A DNA stretch of 64,000 nucleotides, from positions 62,001-126,000 of the forward strand of contig NZ_LWEH01000255.1 of assembly GCF_001635455.1 (NCBI RefSeq), read 5' to 3'. The position numbers and the translations under genes are program-made. Each line of letters begins with the position of its first letter. The stretch's first letter is position 1. Below the pieces are notes generated by a model. It worked only from the letters and a program-made list of their open reading frames with translations. It searched no databases and was not told the DNA's origin. This DNA is from Vibrio sp. HI00D65. GTDB taxonomy: Bacteria > Pseudomonadota > Gammaproteobacteria > Enterobacterales > Vibrionaceae. Below are positions 1 through 9,232 of this stretch, piece by piece.

Positions 1-1
1 G

Positions 2-766
2 CTAAACGGTGAAGGTCTACAGCACGAAGATGGTCACTCGCACATCATGGCGAACACGGTTCCTAACTGTATCTCTTACGACCCAACATTCGCTTACGAA
101 GTTGCAGTAATCATGCAAGACGGTATTCGTCGCATGTACGGTGAGAACCAAGAGAACGTGTTCTACTACCTAACTGTGATGAACGAAAACTACGCAATGC
201 CAGCAATGCCAGAAGGCGCTGAAGAAGGCATCCGTAAGGGTATCTACAAGCTTGAGTCTTACGCAGGTGAAAAGTCGAAAGTTCAGCTAATGGGCTCTGG
301 TACTATCATGAACGAAGTACGCAAAGCTGCGACTATCCTAAGCGAAGAGTACGGCATCGCATCTGACGTGTTCTCTGTAACATCGTTCAACGAGCTAACT
401 CGTGACGGTCAAGACGCAGAGCGTTACAACATGCTTCACCCAGAAGCAGAAGCGAAAGTACCTTACATTACACAAGTAATGGGTACTGAGCCAGCAATCG
501 CAGCGACTGACTACATGAAGAACTACTCTGAGCAAGTTCGTGCGTTCATGCCTTCTGAGTCTTACAAAGTACTTGGTACTGATGGTTACGGCCGTTCTGA
601 CAGCCGTGAAAATCTACGTCGTCACTTCGAAGTTAACGCAGGCTACGTAGTAGTTGCAGCGCTAACTGAACTGGCTAAACGTGGTGATATCGAGAAATCT
701 GTAGTTGTTGAAGCAATTGCTAAATTCGACATCGACACTGAAAAAACAAACCCACAATACGCTTAA
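2..766 (+). CDS. aceE: Pyruvate dehydrogenase E1 component, C-terminal part
   Basis: The gene enters the window from the left, and only the last 254 codons are visible. The frame is open from base 2 (LNGEGLQHEDGHSHIMANT), a stretch typical of the homodimeric gammaproteobacterial E1p, which is usually about 887 residues. E1 decarboxylates pyruvate with thiamine diphosphate and passes the acetyl group to the lipoyl arms of E2. The visible part covers the C-terminal transketolase-like domain, including the late EQVRAFMP...YKVLGTDGYGRSDSRENLRRHFEV block, where the YKVLGTDGFGRSD-like motif is diagnostic. It ends 30 bases before aceF on the same strand, as in the classical aceEF operon. Codon use is strongly biased, as expected of a highly expressed gene. 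The methionine at base 47 is internal, not a start. Confidence 0.97.
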   Translation, partial: LNGEGLQHEDGHSHIMANTVPNCISYDPTFAYEVAVIMQDGIRRMYGENQENVFYYLTVMNENYAMPAMPEGAEEGIRKGIYKLESYAGEKSKVQLMGSGTIMNEVRKAATILSEEYGIASDVFSVTSFNELTRDGQDAERYNMLHPEAEAKVPYITQVMGTEPAIAATDYMKNYSEQVRAFMPSESYKVLGTDGYGRSDSRENLRRHFEVNAGYVVVAALTELAKRGDIEKSVVVEAIAKFDIDTEKTNPQYA

Positions 767-796
767 TACAGCGCTTAACTAGAAGGTAAATAAGCA

Positions 797-2692
797 ATGG
801 CAATCGAAATTAATGTACCTGACATCGGTGCGGATGAGGTTGAAGTTACTGAGATTCTTGTAAGCGTTGGCGACAAGGTTGAAGAAGAGCAGTCTCTAAT
901 CACTGTTGAAGGCGACAAAGCTTCTATGGAAGTTCCAGCTTCTCAAGCAGGTATCGTTAAAGAAATCAAAGTAGCTGAAGGCGATTCAGTTTCTACTGGT
1001 TCTCTAATCATGATTTTCGAAGCCGAGGTTGCAGCTGAAGCTGCACCAGCTCCAGCAGCAGAGGCAGCTCCTGTAGCTGCTCCTGTAGCGGCAGCAGCGG
1101 CAGAACTGAAAGAAGTTCACGTTCCAGATATCGGTGGCGACGAAGTTGAAGTTACTGAGATCATGGTTGCTATCGGTGATGCAGTAGAAGAAGAGCAATC
1201 TCTTCTAACTGTTGAAGGTGACAAGGCTTCAATGGAAGTTCCTGCACCATTCTCTGGTACAGTTAAAGAGATCAAGATCGCTTCTGGTGACTCAGTTTCT
1301 ACTGGCTCTCTAGTAATGGTATTTGAAGTAGCTGGCTCTGCACCTGCAGCAGCTCCTGCTCCAGCGGCGGCAGCACCAGTTGCAGCGGCTCCAGCAGCAT
1401 CAGCTGAAAAAGAAGTAAACGTTCCAGATATCGGCGGTGACGAAGTAGAAGTTACTGAAGTAATGGTAGCGGTTGGCGATACAGTAGAAGAAGAGCAATC
1501 TCTAATTACTGTTGAAGGCGACAAAGCTTCAATGGAAGTTCCTGCACCATTCACTGGTACAGTAAAAGAGATCAAGATTGCAGCTGGCGACAAAGTGTCA
1601 ACTGGCTCTCTAATCATGACGTTCGTTGTTGAAGGCGCAGCTCCAGCTCCTGTTGCAGCACCTGCACAAGTAGCAGCTCCTGCGGCGGCACCTGCACCTA
1701 AAGCTGAAGCTCCAGCGGCAGCAGCTCCTGCAGCAACAGACGACTTCCAAGAAAACGGTGAGTACGCACATGCGTCTCCAGTTGTACGTCGTCTAGCTCG
1801 TGAGTTCGGTGTAAACCTAGCGAAAGTTAAAGGTACTGGTCGTAAGAGCCGTGTACTAAAAGAAGACGTTCAGTCTTACGTTAAAGATGCACTTAAACGT
1901 CTAGAGTCTGGTGCTGCGGCATCTGGCAAAGGCGGTGACGGTTCTGCTCTTGGTCTACTACCATGGCCAAAAGTTGACTTCAGCAAGTTCGGCGAAACTG
2001 AAGTTCAGAAGCTTTCTAAGATCAAGAAGATCTCTGGTGCAAACCTACATCGTAACTGGGTAATGATCCCTCACGTTACACAATGGGATAACGCAGACAT
2101 CACTGAGCTAGAAGCATTCCGTAAAGAGCAGAATGCAATCGAAGCGAAGAAAGACACTGGCATGAAGATCACTCCACTTGTGTTCATCATGAAAGCTGTT
2201 GCTAAAGCACTAGAAGCGTTCCCAGCGTTTAACTCTTCTCTTTCTGAAGATGGCGAAAGCATCATTCTTAAGAAGTACGTAAACGTAGGTATCGCAGTAG
2301 ATACTCCAAACGGTCTAGTTGTTCCTGTATTTAAAGACGTGAACAAGAAAGGCATCTACGAGCTATCTGAAGAACTAATGGCTGTGTCTAAGAAGGCACG
2401 TGCTGGTAAGCTAACTGCAGCTGACATGCAAGGCGGTTGTTTCACAATCTCTAGCCTTGGTGGTATCGGTGGTACTGCATTTACGCCAATCGTAAATGCT
2501 CCAGAAGTAGGTATCCTAGGTGTATCTAAGTCTGAAATGAAGCCTGTGTGGAACGGTAAAGAGTTTGAACCACGCCTACAACTTCCACTGTCTCTATCAT
2601 ACGACCACCGTGTGATCGATGGTGCTGAAGGTGCACGCTTCATTACTTTCCTAAACAGCGCACTATCTGACATTCGTCGTCTAGTACTGTAA
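797..2692 (+). CDS. aceF: Pyruvate dehydrogenase E2, dihydrolipoamide acetyltransferase with three lipoyl domains
   Basis: This 631-residue protein is the structural core of the pyruvate dehydrogenase complex and moves the acetyl group to CoA. Three tandem lipoyl domains each carry the [10 protein letters not shown] motif, with the lipoylated lysines at residues 41, 143 and 243. They are joined by Ala/Pro-rich flexible linkers. A peripheral-subunit-binding domain follows (about residues 325-365, [17 protein letters not shown]), then the C-terminal catalytic domain with the [11 protein letters not shown] motif (His604). The domain order equals that of E. coli AceF (630 residues). The start has a GAAGGTAA Shine-Dalgarno-like stretch a few bases upstream. 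The three lipoyl repeats are also similar at the DNA level, the second and third almost identical over roughly 100 bases, so recombination could change the copy number. Confidence 0.98.
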   Translation: MAIEINVPDIGADEVEVTEILVSVGDKVEEEQSLITVEGDKASMEVPASQAGIVKEIKVAEGDSVSTGSLIMIFEAEVAAEAAPAPAAEAAPVAAPVAAAAAELKEVHVPDIGGDEVEVTEIMVAIGDAVEEEQSLLTVEGDKASMEVPAPFSGTVKEIKIASGDSVSTGSLVMVFEVAGSAPAAAPAPAAAAPVAAAPAASAEKEVNVPDIGGDEVEVTEVMVAVGDTVEEEQSLITVEGDKASMEVPAPFTGTVKEIKIAAGDKVSTGSLIMTFVVEGAAPAPVAAPAQVAAPAAAPAPKAEAPAAAAPAATDDFQENGEYAHASPVVRRLAREFGVNLAKVKGTGRKSRVLKEDVQSYVKDALKRLESGAAASGKGGDGSALGLLPWPKVDFSKFGETEVQKLSKIKKISGANLHRNWVMIPHVTQWDNADITELEAFRKEQNAIEAKKDTGMKITPLVFIMKAVAKALEAFPAFNSSLSEDGESIILKKYVNVGIAVDTPNGLVVPVFKDVNKKGIYELSEELMAVSKKARAGKLTAADMQGGCFTISSLGGIGGTAFTPIVNAPEVGILGVSKSEMKPVWNGKEFEPRLQLPLSLSYDHRVIDGAEGARFITFLNSALSDIRRLVL

Positions 2693-2707
2693 TTGAGAAA
2701 GTAAATA

Positions 2708-2740
2708 TTAAGGTGGCTTTCGGGTCACCTTAATTCTTTA
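2708..2740 (+). terminator. Weak terminator or attenuator after aceF
   Basis: A perfect 8-bp inverted repeat (TTAAGGTG / CACCTTAA) with a 10-base loop is followed by a T-rich tail (TTCTTTA). It lies directly after the aceF stop and before the 190-base lpdA leader. This suggests that lpdA is expressed partly from its own promoter, as in E. coli. The tail is weak, so readthrough is likely. Confidence 0.5.
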
Positions 2741-2931
2741 TACAAAGTATTTTTTAGAGAACAGTTCCCTCTTTTCTCATAAAGCGAAAGGGAAGTGTTG
2801 TCTAGCTCACAGGCTAACTTAAAGCTACTTTCACACTGTTAACATCTCTGTAAAATGTTGGCTGTTTGAAAGCCCAATAATTTAAGAACATCTACTCAGC
2901 CTGTTAGGGATAATGACTACAAGAGGTCACA

Positions 2932-4362
2932 ATGAGCAAAGAAATTAAAGCCCAAGTTGTTGTACTTGGTTCAGGTCCTGCTGGTTACTCAGCTGCATTC
3001 CGTTGTGCGGATTTAGGTCTAGAAACAGTACTAGTTGAACGTTACAGCACTCTTGGCGGTGTATGTCTAAACGTTGGTTGTATTCCATCAAAAGCACTTC
3101 TTCACGTTTCTAAAGTAATTGAAGAAGCGAAAGCGATGGCAGAGCACGGCGTTGTATTCGGCGAACCACAAACGGACATCAGCAAGATCCGTATCTGGAA
3201 AGAAAAAGTAGTAGACCAACTAACAGGCGGTCTTGGCGGTATGGCTAAGATGCGTAACGTAACGGTTGTTAACGGTTTCGGTAAGTTCACTGGTCCTAAC
3301 AGCATCCTAGTTGAAGGCGAAGGCGAAGCAACAACAGTTAACTTCGACAACGCAATTATCGCTGCAGGTTCTCGTCCAATTAAACTGCCATTCATCCCAC
3401 ATGAAGACCCACGTATTTGGGATTCTACGGATGCACTTGAGCTGAAAGAAGTTCCTGAAAAACTACTTATCATGGGCGGTGGTATCATCGGTCTTGAAAT
3501 GGGTACGGTTTACCACTCTCTAGGTTCTAAAGTAGACGTAGTTGAGATGTTCGACCAAGTTATCCCTGCTGCGGATAAAGACATCGTTAAAGTTTTCACC
3601 AAGCGTATCAAGAACAAGTTCAAGCTAATGCTTGAAACTAAAGTGACTGCTGTTGAAGCGAAAGAAGATGGTATCTACGTTTCAATGGAAGGCAAGAAAG
3701 CACCAGCTGAAGCTGAGCGTTACGATGCAGTTCTTGTTGCTATCGGTCGTGTTCCAAACGGCGCACTTATCGACGCTGAAAAAGCTGGTATCGAAGTTGA
3801 CGAACGTGGTTTCATCAACGTTGATAAGCAAATGCGTACAAACGTTCCTCACATCCACGCGATCGGTGACGTTGTTGGTCAACCAATGCTTGCTCACAAA
3901 GGTGTACATGAAGGCCACGTAGCCGCTGAAGTTATCTCTGGTAAGAAGCACTACTTCGACCCTAAAGTAATCCCATCAATTGCCTACACTGAGCCAGAAG
4001 TTGCTTGGGTAGGTAAGACTGAGAAAGAAGCAAAAGCTGAAGGCATCAACTACGAAGTTGCGACTTTCCCTTGGGCTGCTTCTGGTCGTGCAATCGCTTC
4101 TGACTGTGCAGACGGTATGACTAAGATGATCTTCGATAAAGAAACTCATCGCGTAATCGGTGGTGCTGTTGTTGGTACTAACGGTGGTGAACTTCTTGGT
4201 GAAATCGGCCTAGCAATCGAAATGGGTTGTGACGCAGAAGATATCGCTCTTACAATCCACGCTCACCCAACTCTACATGAGTCTGTTGGTCTAGCTGCGG
4301 AAGTATTCGAAGGTTCAATTACTGACCTTCCAAACAAAAAAGCAGTAAAAAAGAAGAAGTAA
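2932..4362 (+). CDS. lpdA: Dihydrolipoamide dehydrogenase (E3)
   Basis: This 476-residue flavoenzyme reoxidises dihydrolipoamide for pyruvate and 2-oxoglutarate dehydrogenases and the glycine cleavage system. It has an N-terminal FAD-binding GSGPAG motif (residues 13-18), the redox disulfide CLNVGC (Cys45/Cys50), a second dinucleotide-binding GGGIIG around residue 182, and the C-terminal interface motif HAHPTLHE with the catalytic His-Glu pair. Its length matches E. coli Lpd (474). It is third in the aceE-aceF-lpdA order but is separated from aceF by 239 bases with a hairpin, so a separate promoter is likely. An AAGAGG Shine-Dalgarno-like stretch precedes the ATG. Confidence 0.98.
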   Translation: MSKEIKAQVVVLGSGPAGYSAAFRCADLGLETVLVERYSTLGGVCLNVGCIPSKALLHVSKVIEEAKAMAEHGVVFGEPQTDISKIRIWKEKVVDQLTGGLGGMAKMRNVTVVNGFGKFTGPNSILVEGEGEATTVNFDNAIIAAGSRPIKLPFIPHEDPRIWDSTDALELKEVPEKLLIMGGGIIGLEMGTVYHSLGSKVDVVEMFDQVIPAADKDIVKVFTKRIKNKFKLMLETKVTAVEAKEDGIYVSMEGKKAPAEAERYDAVLVAIGRVPNGALIDAEKAGIEVDERGFINVDKQMRTNVPHIHAIGDVVGQPMLAHKGVHEGHVAAEVISGKKHYFDPKVIPSIAYTEPEVAWVGKTEKEAKAEGINYEVATFPWAASGRAIASDCADGMTKMIFDKETHRVIGGAVVGTNGGELLGEIGLAIEMGCDAEDIALTIHAHPTLHESVGLAAEVFEGSITDLPNKKAVKKKK

Positions 4363-4391
4363 TTCTCCTTTAGTCACTCGCTAATGTTTTT

Positions 4392-4420
4392 AAAAGCCGC
4401 TGATTCGTCAGCGGCTTTTT
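4392..4420 (+). terminator. Intrinsic terminator after lpdA
   Basis: A perfect 12-bp stem (AAAAGCCGCTGA / TCAGCGGCTTTT) with a TTCG tetraloop is followed by a T run. It lies 30 bases after the lpdA stop and ends the pdh operon. Confidence 0.93.
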
Positions 4421-4456
4421 TATGCGTCATTATAAGTGAGTTATTTTGCTGCAAGA

Positions 4457-4780
4457 GATCCCCAACTCGCTCGTCCCTCGCTCTTGAGGATGACGGAGCG
4501 TGAGATGCTGAAGTTTGTGTTTTAGTGATTCTTGAGTGTGAGAGAGCTCAAGTTCAGTATTCCCGTCATTTCCCACACTGATGAGGGAGGAAAGAGGTAA
4601 TCTCTGGCTTGGATGGTGAAGTGAAGGCTCTCTTTGGAGCGATCATTCCTTAGACTGACGAAGGAGGCAGTTGTTAGTCTCAGGCTGGAATGGCTGATTC
4701 ATTTCTTCGACGATGAAGTTCAGGAGTTCTTTATATCCGTCATTCCCTAGACTGACGAAGAAAGGAGTAGGGAGCCTCTT
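4457..4780 (+). repeat. Degenerate copies of a Vibrio-type intergenic repeat
   Basis: This gene-free spacer holds three direct, diverged copies of a core close to CGTCATTCCCTAGACTGACG followed by AAGGAGG, near 4563-4605, 4642-4680 and 4737-4780. A fourth copy lies in inverse orientation near 4457-4497; its reverse complement begins CGTCATCCTCAAGAGCGAG. The copies are spaced about 80-95 bases apart. From memory, similar sequences are common in intergenic regions of Splendidus-clade vibrios, but I cannot verify this here. I see no open reading frame of credible length in 4421-4800. Confidence 0.6.
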
Positions 4781-4804
4781 TCAACCTACAGCTATCTGCT
4801 CGTA

Positions 4805-4840
4805 ACAAAAAAGGATTGACGCAAGCGCCAATCCTTTCAA
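4805..4840 (-). terminator. Intrinsic terminator of luxR
   Basis: A 9-bp stem (AAAGGATTG / CAATCCTTT) with a 10-base loop has its T run on the minus strand. It lies about 25 bases beyond the luxR stop codon, so it serves luxR. Confidence 0.88.
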
Positions 4841-4862
4841 TAGTTTTAACTGAATCTCGAAT

Positions 4863-5468
4863 CTACTTATAGATACACAACATGTTTAAGTAGTTATCAG
4901 TAAGTTTAGACAGTTCTTCATTGGTATCGACACGTTTCGCTTGGATGAACAGCGAGTAGCAGATGCCATGGAATAGATTTGCAAGATGCTTAGGATTGTG
5001 ATCGTCACAAACTTCGCCGCGCTCAATCGCTTTACTAAACATGTTTTGTACCAACATTTGGTTAGTGCGGTTTGTCGTTACAAACAGTGGCCATACTTCA
5101 TCACGCGTCGATGCGCTCCATTCGAACCATACGTTCAACCAATGGCTGTCTTGAGCGACTAGTGTCACCATTTCAGTCGCAATATTATGTAGGTTTTGTT
5201 TTGCGTGAATATCTAGATCGATATTGTCTGAAAGGAAGTTCGAGAATTGACGGACAACATGATTTAGAACTTCATCAACCAGATCTTCACGAGTAGGGAA
5301 GTAGTTAAATACAGTTGCTACAGATACCTGAGCGATATCCGCAATGTCAGCGTGACCACCACGGCCAATGCCGCGACGAGAGAATACTTCAAGCGCGATT
5401 TCCATCAGCTGAAGTTTTCTTTTTAAAGGTGAAAGCCTAGTTCTAGGTCTCTTAGATATTGAGTCCAT
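4863..5468 (-). CDS. luxR: TetR-family quorum-sensing master regulator LuxR/HapR/SmcR
   Basis: This 201-residue dimeric DNA-binding protein is the high-cell-density regulator of Vibrio quorum sensing. It controls biofilm, protease, competence and, in luminous species, lux genes. The N-terminus MDSISKRPRTRLSPLKRK and the helix-turn-helix HADIADIAQVSVATVFNYFP (residues 39-58) are nearly those of V. harveyi LuxR and V. cholerae HapR. The C-terminal domain, with WFEWSASTRDEVWPLFVTTNRTNQ, forms the ligand/dimer part. It stands alone between its own terminator and the divergent hpt gene, the usual Vibrio context. Its short leader contains a stretch complementary to the Qrr small RNAs over the ribosome binding site (separate entry). 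Species-specific names (smcR, litR, opaR, hapR) are orthologues; which name applies cannot be decided here. Confidence 0.96.
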   Translation of the reverse strand: MDSISKRPRTRLSPLKRKLQLMEIALEVFSRRGIGRGGHADIADIAQVSVATVFNYFPTREDLVDEVLNHVVRQFSNFLSDNIDLDIHAKQNLHNIATEMVTLVAQDSHWLNVWFEWSASTRDEVWPLFVTTNRTNQMLVQNMFSKAIERGEVCDDHNPKHLANLFHGICYSLFIQAKRVDTNEELSKLTDNYLNMLCIYK

Positions 5469-5476
5469 TTTATTTT

Positions 5477-5486
5477 CCTTGCCAAC
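5477..5486 (-). promoter_or_regulatory. Probable Qrr small-RNA pairing site in the luxR leader
   Basis: On the luxR mRNA strand the bases GTTGGCAAGG lie 8 bases before the ATG and include the AAGG Shine-Dalgarno core. The conserved Qrr segment CCUAGCCAAC, as I recall it, pairs with 9 of these 10 positions. Qrr RNAs repress luxR/hapR at low cell density in vibrios, so occlusion of the ribosome site is the expected mechanism. The rest of the 336-base luxR-hpt spacer is AT-rich with no gene. Confidence 0.7.
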
Positions 5487-5804
5487 GATTTTTTATATTA
5501 ATGATTTTATTATTATTTAAGCCAGGATGAGTGTAATGGTGCATATGCGAATGGTCAATCCTTTGAGCTTATTTAATAGACAGTTACATCAAACTTGATC
5601 CATAAAGCGTGATCCACATTGATATGAGATAAGGCAACTATCAGACAAGGCACAAGTGCACATTTCGTTGATAATCTGACAGTAAATTCGAACCATAAGG
5701 TGGTGTGGGTATTTGAGCAGTGCTAGACTTACGCACAAAATTGAGCGGCGCTAATGGCAAAACTGTCTACACTTGTCGCAATCACCAAACAAAATGAGAG
5801 TAGT

Positions 5805-6335
5805 ATGAAGCATACAGTTGAAGTCATGATCTCTGAGCAGGAAGTTCAGGATCGAGTGAACGAACTAGGCAAACAGATCACGGAACACTACAAAGGCAGT
5901 GAAGATCTAGTTTTAGTTGGCTTATTACGTGGATCGTTTGTCTTTATGGCGGATCTTGCTCGTGCTATCGATTTAACTCACCAAGTTGATTTCATGACCG
6001 CGTCTAGCTACGGCAACAGCATGGAAAGCTCGCGTGATGTTCGTATCTTGAAAGACCTAGATGACGATATCCAAGGTAAAGACGTTCTACTTGTAGAAGA
6101 CATCATCGATACTGGCAACACACTGACTAAGGTAAAAGAGATCTTGAGTCTACGTGGTCCTAAATCTATTGAGATCTGTACACTACTAGATAAGCCTTCA
6201 CGTCGTGAAGTTGAAGTTGATACGAAGTGGATTGGTTTCGAAATCCCAGACGAGTTCGTTGTTGGTGTTGGTATCGACTACGCTCAAAAATACCGTCACC
6301 TGCCATACATTGGTAAAGTGGTACCGCAAGAGTAA
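5805..6335 (+). CDS. hpt: Hypoxanthine phosphoribosyltransferase
   Basis: This purine-salvage enzyme converts hypoxanthine (and less well guanine) with PRPP to IMP/GMP. The PRPP-binding motif [14 protein letters not shown] and the [13 protein letters not shown] loop are clear. I chose the ATG at 5805 ([14 protein letters not shown], 176 residues), because this matches the N-terminus of E. coli Hpt. An upstream in-frame ATG at 5754 would add 17 residues not found in the family. Hpt is divergent from luxR and shares a terminator region with the convergent can gene, as in other vibrios. Confidence 0.95.
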   Translation: MKHTVEVMISEQEVQDRVNELGKQITEHYKGSEDLVLVGLLRGSFVFMADLARAIDLTHQVDFMTASSYGNSMESSRDVRILKDLDDDIQGKDVLLVEDIIDTGNTLTKVKEILSLRGPKSIEICTLLDKPSRREVEVDTKWIGFEIPDEFVVGVGIDYAQKYRHLPYIGKVVPQE

Positions 6336-6361
6336 TCACGACACTTCCTGAGACAAGACAT

Positions 6362-6390
6362 AAAAAAGCCCGCTTGATGCGGGCTTTTTG
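6362..6390. terminator. Bidirectional terminator between hpt and can
   Basis: A stem AAAAAGCCCGC / GCGGGCTTTTT with a TTGAT loop is flanked by A and T runs on both sides. It can therefore stop both hpt (plus) and can (minus). Confidence 0.92.
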
Positions 6391-6406
6391 TATTTGATAG
6401 AGATAA

Positions 6407-7075
6407 TTAGCCTTGTTGACTAAGAAGAGGCGTCGTTAAGATTTTATTTAATGCTTCAATGTGGCTGCTCTCTAATGTGTCGATACTTGAGCAACGTACG
6501 CCAAGGTCTTGTAACTTGCCATCGCCAATACCATATACCACACCATGGATCTCGACCTCTTGGCCGCGTTCCCATGCACTTTGCATAATGGTTGAGTTAC
6601 CTAGGTTGTAAACCTGCTCTGCGACGTTAATCTCACAAAGCTTATCACCCCAATGCTCGCGCGGAAGTGCTTCGATCTCTTTGCGGTATTTTAGGTAGTT
6701 ATCGCGAATGTGAAGTAGCCAGTTGTTGATAAGGCCCAGTTTCGGATTATCAATTGCCGCATTAACACCGCCACAACCGTAGTGACCACAAACAATAATG
6801 TGTTTCACTTTAAGTACATCCACTGCGTACTGAACAACAGATAGACAGTTTAGATCGGTATGAACCACTTGGTTGGCCACGTTTCGGTGAACAAACAGTT
6901 CTCCAGAATATAAGCCAGTCAGGCGTTCGGCTGGAACTCGGCTATCTGAACAACCTATCCATAGAAAACCCGGGCTTTGACCCTCTTCAAGCGTTGTAAA
7001 ATATTCTGGTCTTTCAGAGCGAATTTCTTCAGACCATTTGGAATTGTTCTCAAAAAGCTGTTTTATTTCTGGCAT
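6407..7075 (-). CDS. can: Beta-class carbonic anhydrase
   Basis: This 222-residue enzyme interconverts CO2 and bicarbonate in the cytoplasm. Zinc ligands are visible at Cys42 and Asp44 of the CSDSR motif and at His98/Cys101 in HYGCGG, with the same numbering as E. coli Can. The length also matches (220). It is transcribed divergently from a SulP anion transporter, which suggests a functional link in bicarbonate supply (inference). Its place next to hpt is the conserved enterobacterial and Vibrio arrangement. Confidence 0.96.
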   Translation of the reverse strand: MPEIKQLFENNSKWSEEIRSERPEYFTTLEEGQSPGFLWIGCSDSRVPAERLTGLYSGELFVHRNVANQVVHTDLNCLSVVQYAVDVLKVKHIIVCGHYGCGGVNAAIDNPKLGLINNWLLHIRDNYLKYRKEIEALPREHWGDKLCEINVAEQVYNLGNSTIMQSAWERGQEVEIHGVVYGIGDGKLQDLGVRCSSIDTLESSHIEALNKILTTPLLSQQG

Positions 7076-7320
7076 CTTGCTTCTTACATCCCATCAATTA
7101 AGATACTTAACTATACACAATGTTACAATTTCAATCTCGTAAAAACTGCGTCAAAATGTACTCATCTGACGTGTTCTAGTACGAAAAATCATAAACTTAG
7201 CCCGCTATCAATGTTCCGGTTATAAGACATGAATAATGTGATTGAATTAACACTTTCTGAACACTTAATACATTTGTTAAAGTGATGAGGTTTGTCATTT
7301 CATCATCAGGAAGGTGTGTT

Positions 7321-8994
7321 TTGTTTGGAAGTCGTTTTACGGATATCAATCTCAAAGGGGATATGTTTGGCGGTGTGACTACAGCCATCATCTCGTTACC
7401 TTTAGCATTGGCATTTGGTGTTGCTTCTGGTGCGGGAGCTGAAGCTGGCTTGTGGGGCGCCATCATGGTTGGCCTATTTGCAGCATTGTTTGGCGGTTCC
7501 AGTAGCTTAATTTCTGAACCTACCGGTCCAATGACGGTGATCATGACAGCTGTAATGACAAGTATGGTGGCTAAATATCCTGAAACGGGCATGGCCATGA
7601 CCTTTACTGTCGTAATGATGGCTGGTGCGTTTCAGATATTATTGGGCACGTTGAAGCTAGGAAAATACGTCACTTTGATGCCATATAGCGTGATCTCCGG
7701 ATTTATGTCGGGTATTGGCGTTATTCTGATCATCTTGCAGCTGTCCCCACTGTTAGGACACGCCGCTCCATCCGGTGGTGTAATGGGCACGCTTTCTGCT
7801 TTACCTGATACGATAGCAAACTTAAAAGTGAGTGAGCTATTTCTAGGTGCACTGACACTCGGTATTCTGTTTGGCTTCCCGGCTAAGTATCGTAAATATG
7901 TACCGGCGCAACTGGTCGCGTTGGTGGCCGTCACTCTGTTGTCCGTTATCTTCTTCGATACCGATTCTATTCGCCGTATTGGTGAAATCCCAGCAGGTCT
8001 GCCTTCTCTTGTTGTCCCTACTATCAGTGCTGAACAATTCACGACTATGGTTATCGATGCCTTGGTGCTTGGTACATTGGGTTGTATTGATACACTTTTG
8101 ACCGCTGTTATTGGGGACTCATTGACTCGTAAAGAGCATGACTCTGATAAAGAGCTGCGTGGTCAAGGTATCGCAAATATGCTTGCGGGCTCGTTTGGTG
8201 CGTTACCAGGTGCGGGTGCTACCATGGGGACCGTGACCAATATTCAGGTAGGCGCACGCTCTCCTCTCTCTGGTGTGATTCGAGCTCTCGTATTAGCGCT
8301 TGTGGTATTGGTTGCTGGTGGATTAACCGAACCTATTCCTATGGCTGTTCTAGCTGGTATTGCTATGTACGTCGGCTTCAACATTCTTGATTGGAGCTTC
8401 ATCCAGCGTGCACACAAAGTAAGTTATGCTGGTATGGGTGTGATGTACGGTGTAATGCTATTGACCGTGTTCGTTGACCTGATTATCGCGGTTGGACTAG
8501 GTGTATTTATCTCTAATATTCTGATCATTGAAAGGTTAAGTCGTGAGCAAGCAAGGCAAGTTAAAGCTATAAGTGACGGGGATGATGAAGACGATATTCC
8601 ATTGACTGATAGTGAACGCCAACTGCTTGATAATGCCAATGGCAAAGTGTTGTTTTTCTATCTATCTGGGCCGATGATCTTCAGTGTCTCAAAGGCGATT
8701 TCACGTCAGCACTCGAGTATTTCTGATTACGAAGCGATGATTTTAGACTTGACCGATGTACCTATGATTGATGTTACGGTTGGCCTCGCGCTAGAGAATG
8801 CGATCAAGGATGCGCTAGACGCACAGTGTGAGGTGTACTTGCTGTGTCCTAACGAGAATACGCGTCAACAGCTGGAGAAGTTCCACGTAATTGATTTAGT
8901 ACCGGAATCGAACACATATCGCTTCCGTTATGAAGCTCTGACAGCTGCGACTAGCTACGTTGAGAGAGACGAACACCAATTTGAATCGGTTTAA
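7321..8994 (+). CDS. SulP-family inorganic anion transporter with STAS domain
   Basis: This inner-membrane anion transporter has many hydrophobic segments in its first 400 residues, the SulP signature ISEPTGPMTVIMTAV, and a C-terminal cytoplasmic STAS domain (about the last 110 residues, VLFFYLSGPMIFSVSKAISR...). SulP members carry sulfate, bicarbonate or dicarboxylates. The neighbouring divergent carbonic anhydrase makes bicarbonate plausible, but the substrate cannot be read from sequence. I place the start at TTG 7321, which has a good CAGGAAGG Shine-Dalgarno 6 bases upstream and gives 557 residues beginning (M)FGSRFTDINLKGDMFGG. A GTG at 7282 would add 13 residues but has no ribosome site. 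Confidence 0.9.
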   Translation: MFGSRFTDINLKGDMFGGVTTAIISLPLALAFGVASGAGAEAGLWGAIMVGLFAALFGGSSSLISEPTGPMTVIMTAVMTSMVAKYPETGMAMTFTVVMMAGAFQILLGTLKLGKYVTLMPYSVISGFMSGIGVILIILQLSPLLGHAAPSGGVMGTLSALPDTIANLKVSELFLGALTLGILFGFPAKYRKYVPAQLVALVAVTLLSVIFFDTDSIRRIGEIPAGLPSLVVPTISAEQFTTMVIDALVLGTLGCIDTLLTAVIGDSLTRKEHDSDKELRGQGIANMLAGSFGALPGAGATMGTVTNIQVGARSPLSGVIRALVLALVVLVAGGLTEPIPMAVLAGIAMYVGFNILDWSFIQRAHKVSYAGMGVMYGVMLLTVFVDLIIAVGLGVFISNILIIERLSREQARQVKAISDGDDEDDIPLTDSERQLLDNANGKVLFFYLSGPMIFSVSKAISRQHSSISDYEAMILDLTDVPMIDVTVGLALENAIKDALDAQCEVYLLCPNENTRQQLEKFHVIDLVPESNTYRFRYEALTAATSYVERDEHQFESV

Positions 8995-9064
8995 TATTTT
9001 TATTGATTTACTGTAATTGAACAATAGTTATCAATTTTGGTCATGAGTTTCTAATAACGGGAAG

Positions 9065-9097
9065 TACCGCTAAGTGAATGTCTTAGCGGTATTTTTT
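9065..9097 (+). terminator. Intrinsic terminator after the SulP gene
   Basis: A perfect 10-bp stem (TACCGCTAAG / CTTAGCGGTA) with a 7-base loop is followed by six T residues. It lies about 70 bases past the stop codon. Confidence 0.93.
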
Positions 9098-9232
9098 ATT
9101 TGTGATATTCGAAATAGAGCTTTATGCAGCCTTAGATCTTTTAAGTTTTATAACTAAACCAATAATCGATATTTGTATTCATCGTCATTCAACGATAGAC
9201 TTGTTTGCAAAATGGCCGCGTACATCATCTTG

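Noticed and set aside
1117..1617. Long open frame on the minus strand across aceF
   Set aside because: It is the antisense shadow of the repeated, GC-skewed lipoyl/linker codons; no ribosome site and low-complexity product.
3653..3951. Open frames on both strands inside lpdA
   Set aside because: They lie fully within a conserved gene with strong codon bias and have no family resemblance.
7282..7320. GTG start at 7282 for the SulP transporter
   Set aside because: No ribosome site and residues unlike the family; TTG 7321 has CAGGAAGG at proper distance.
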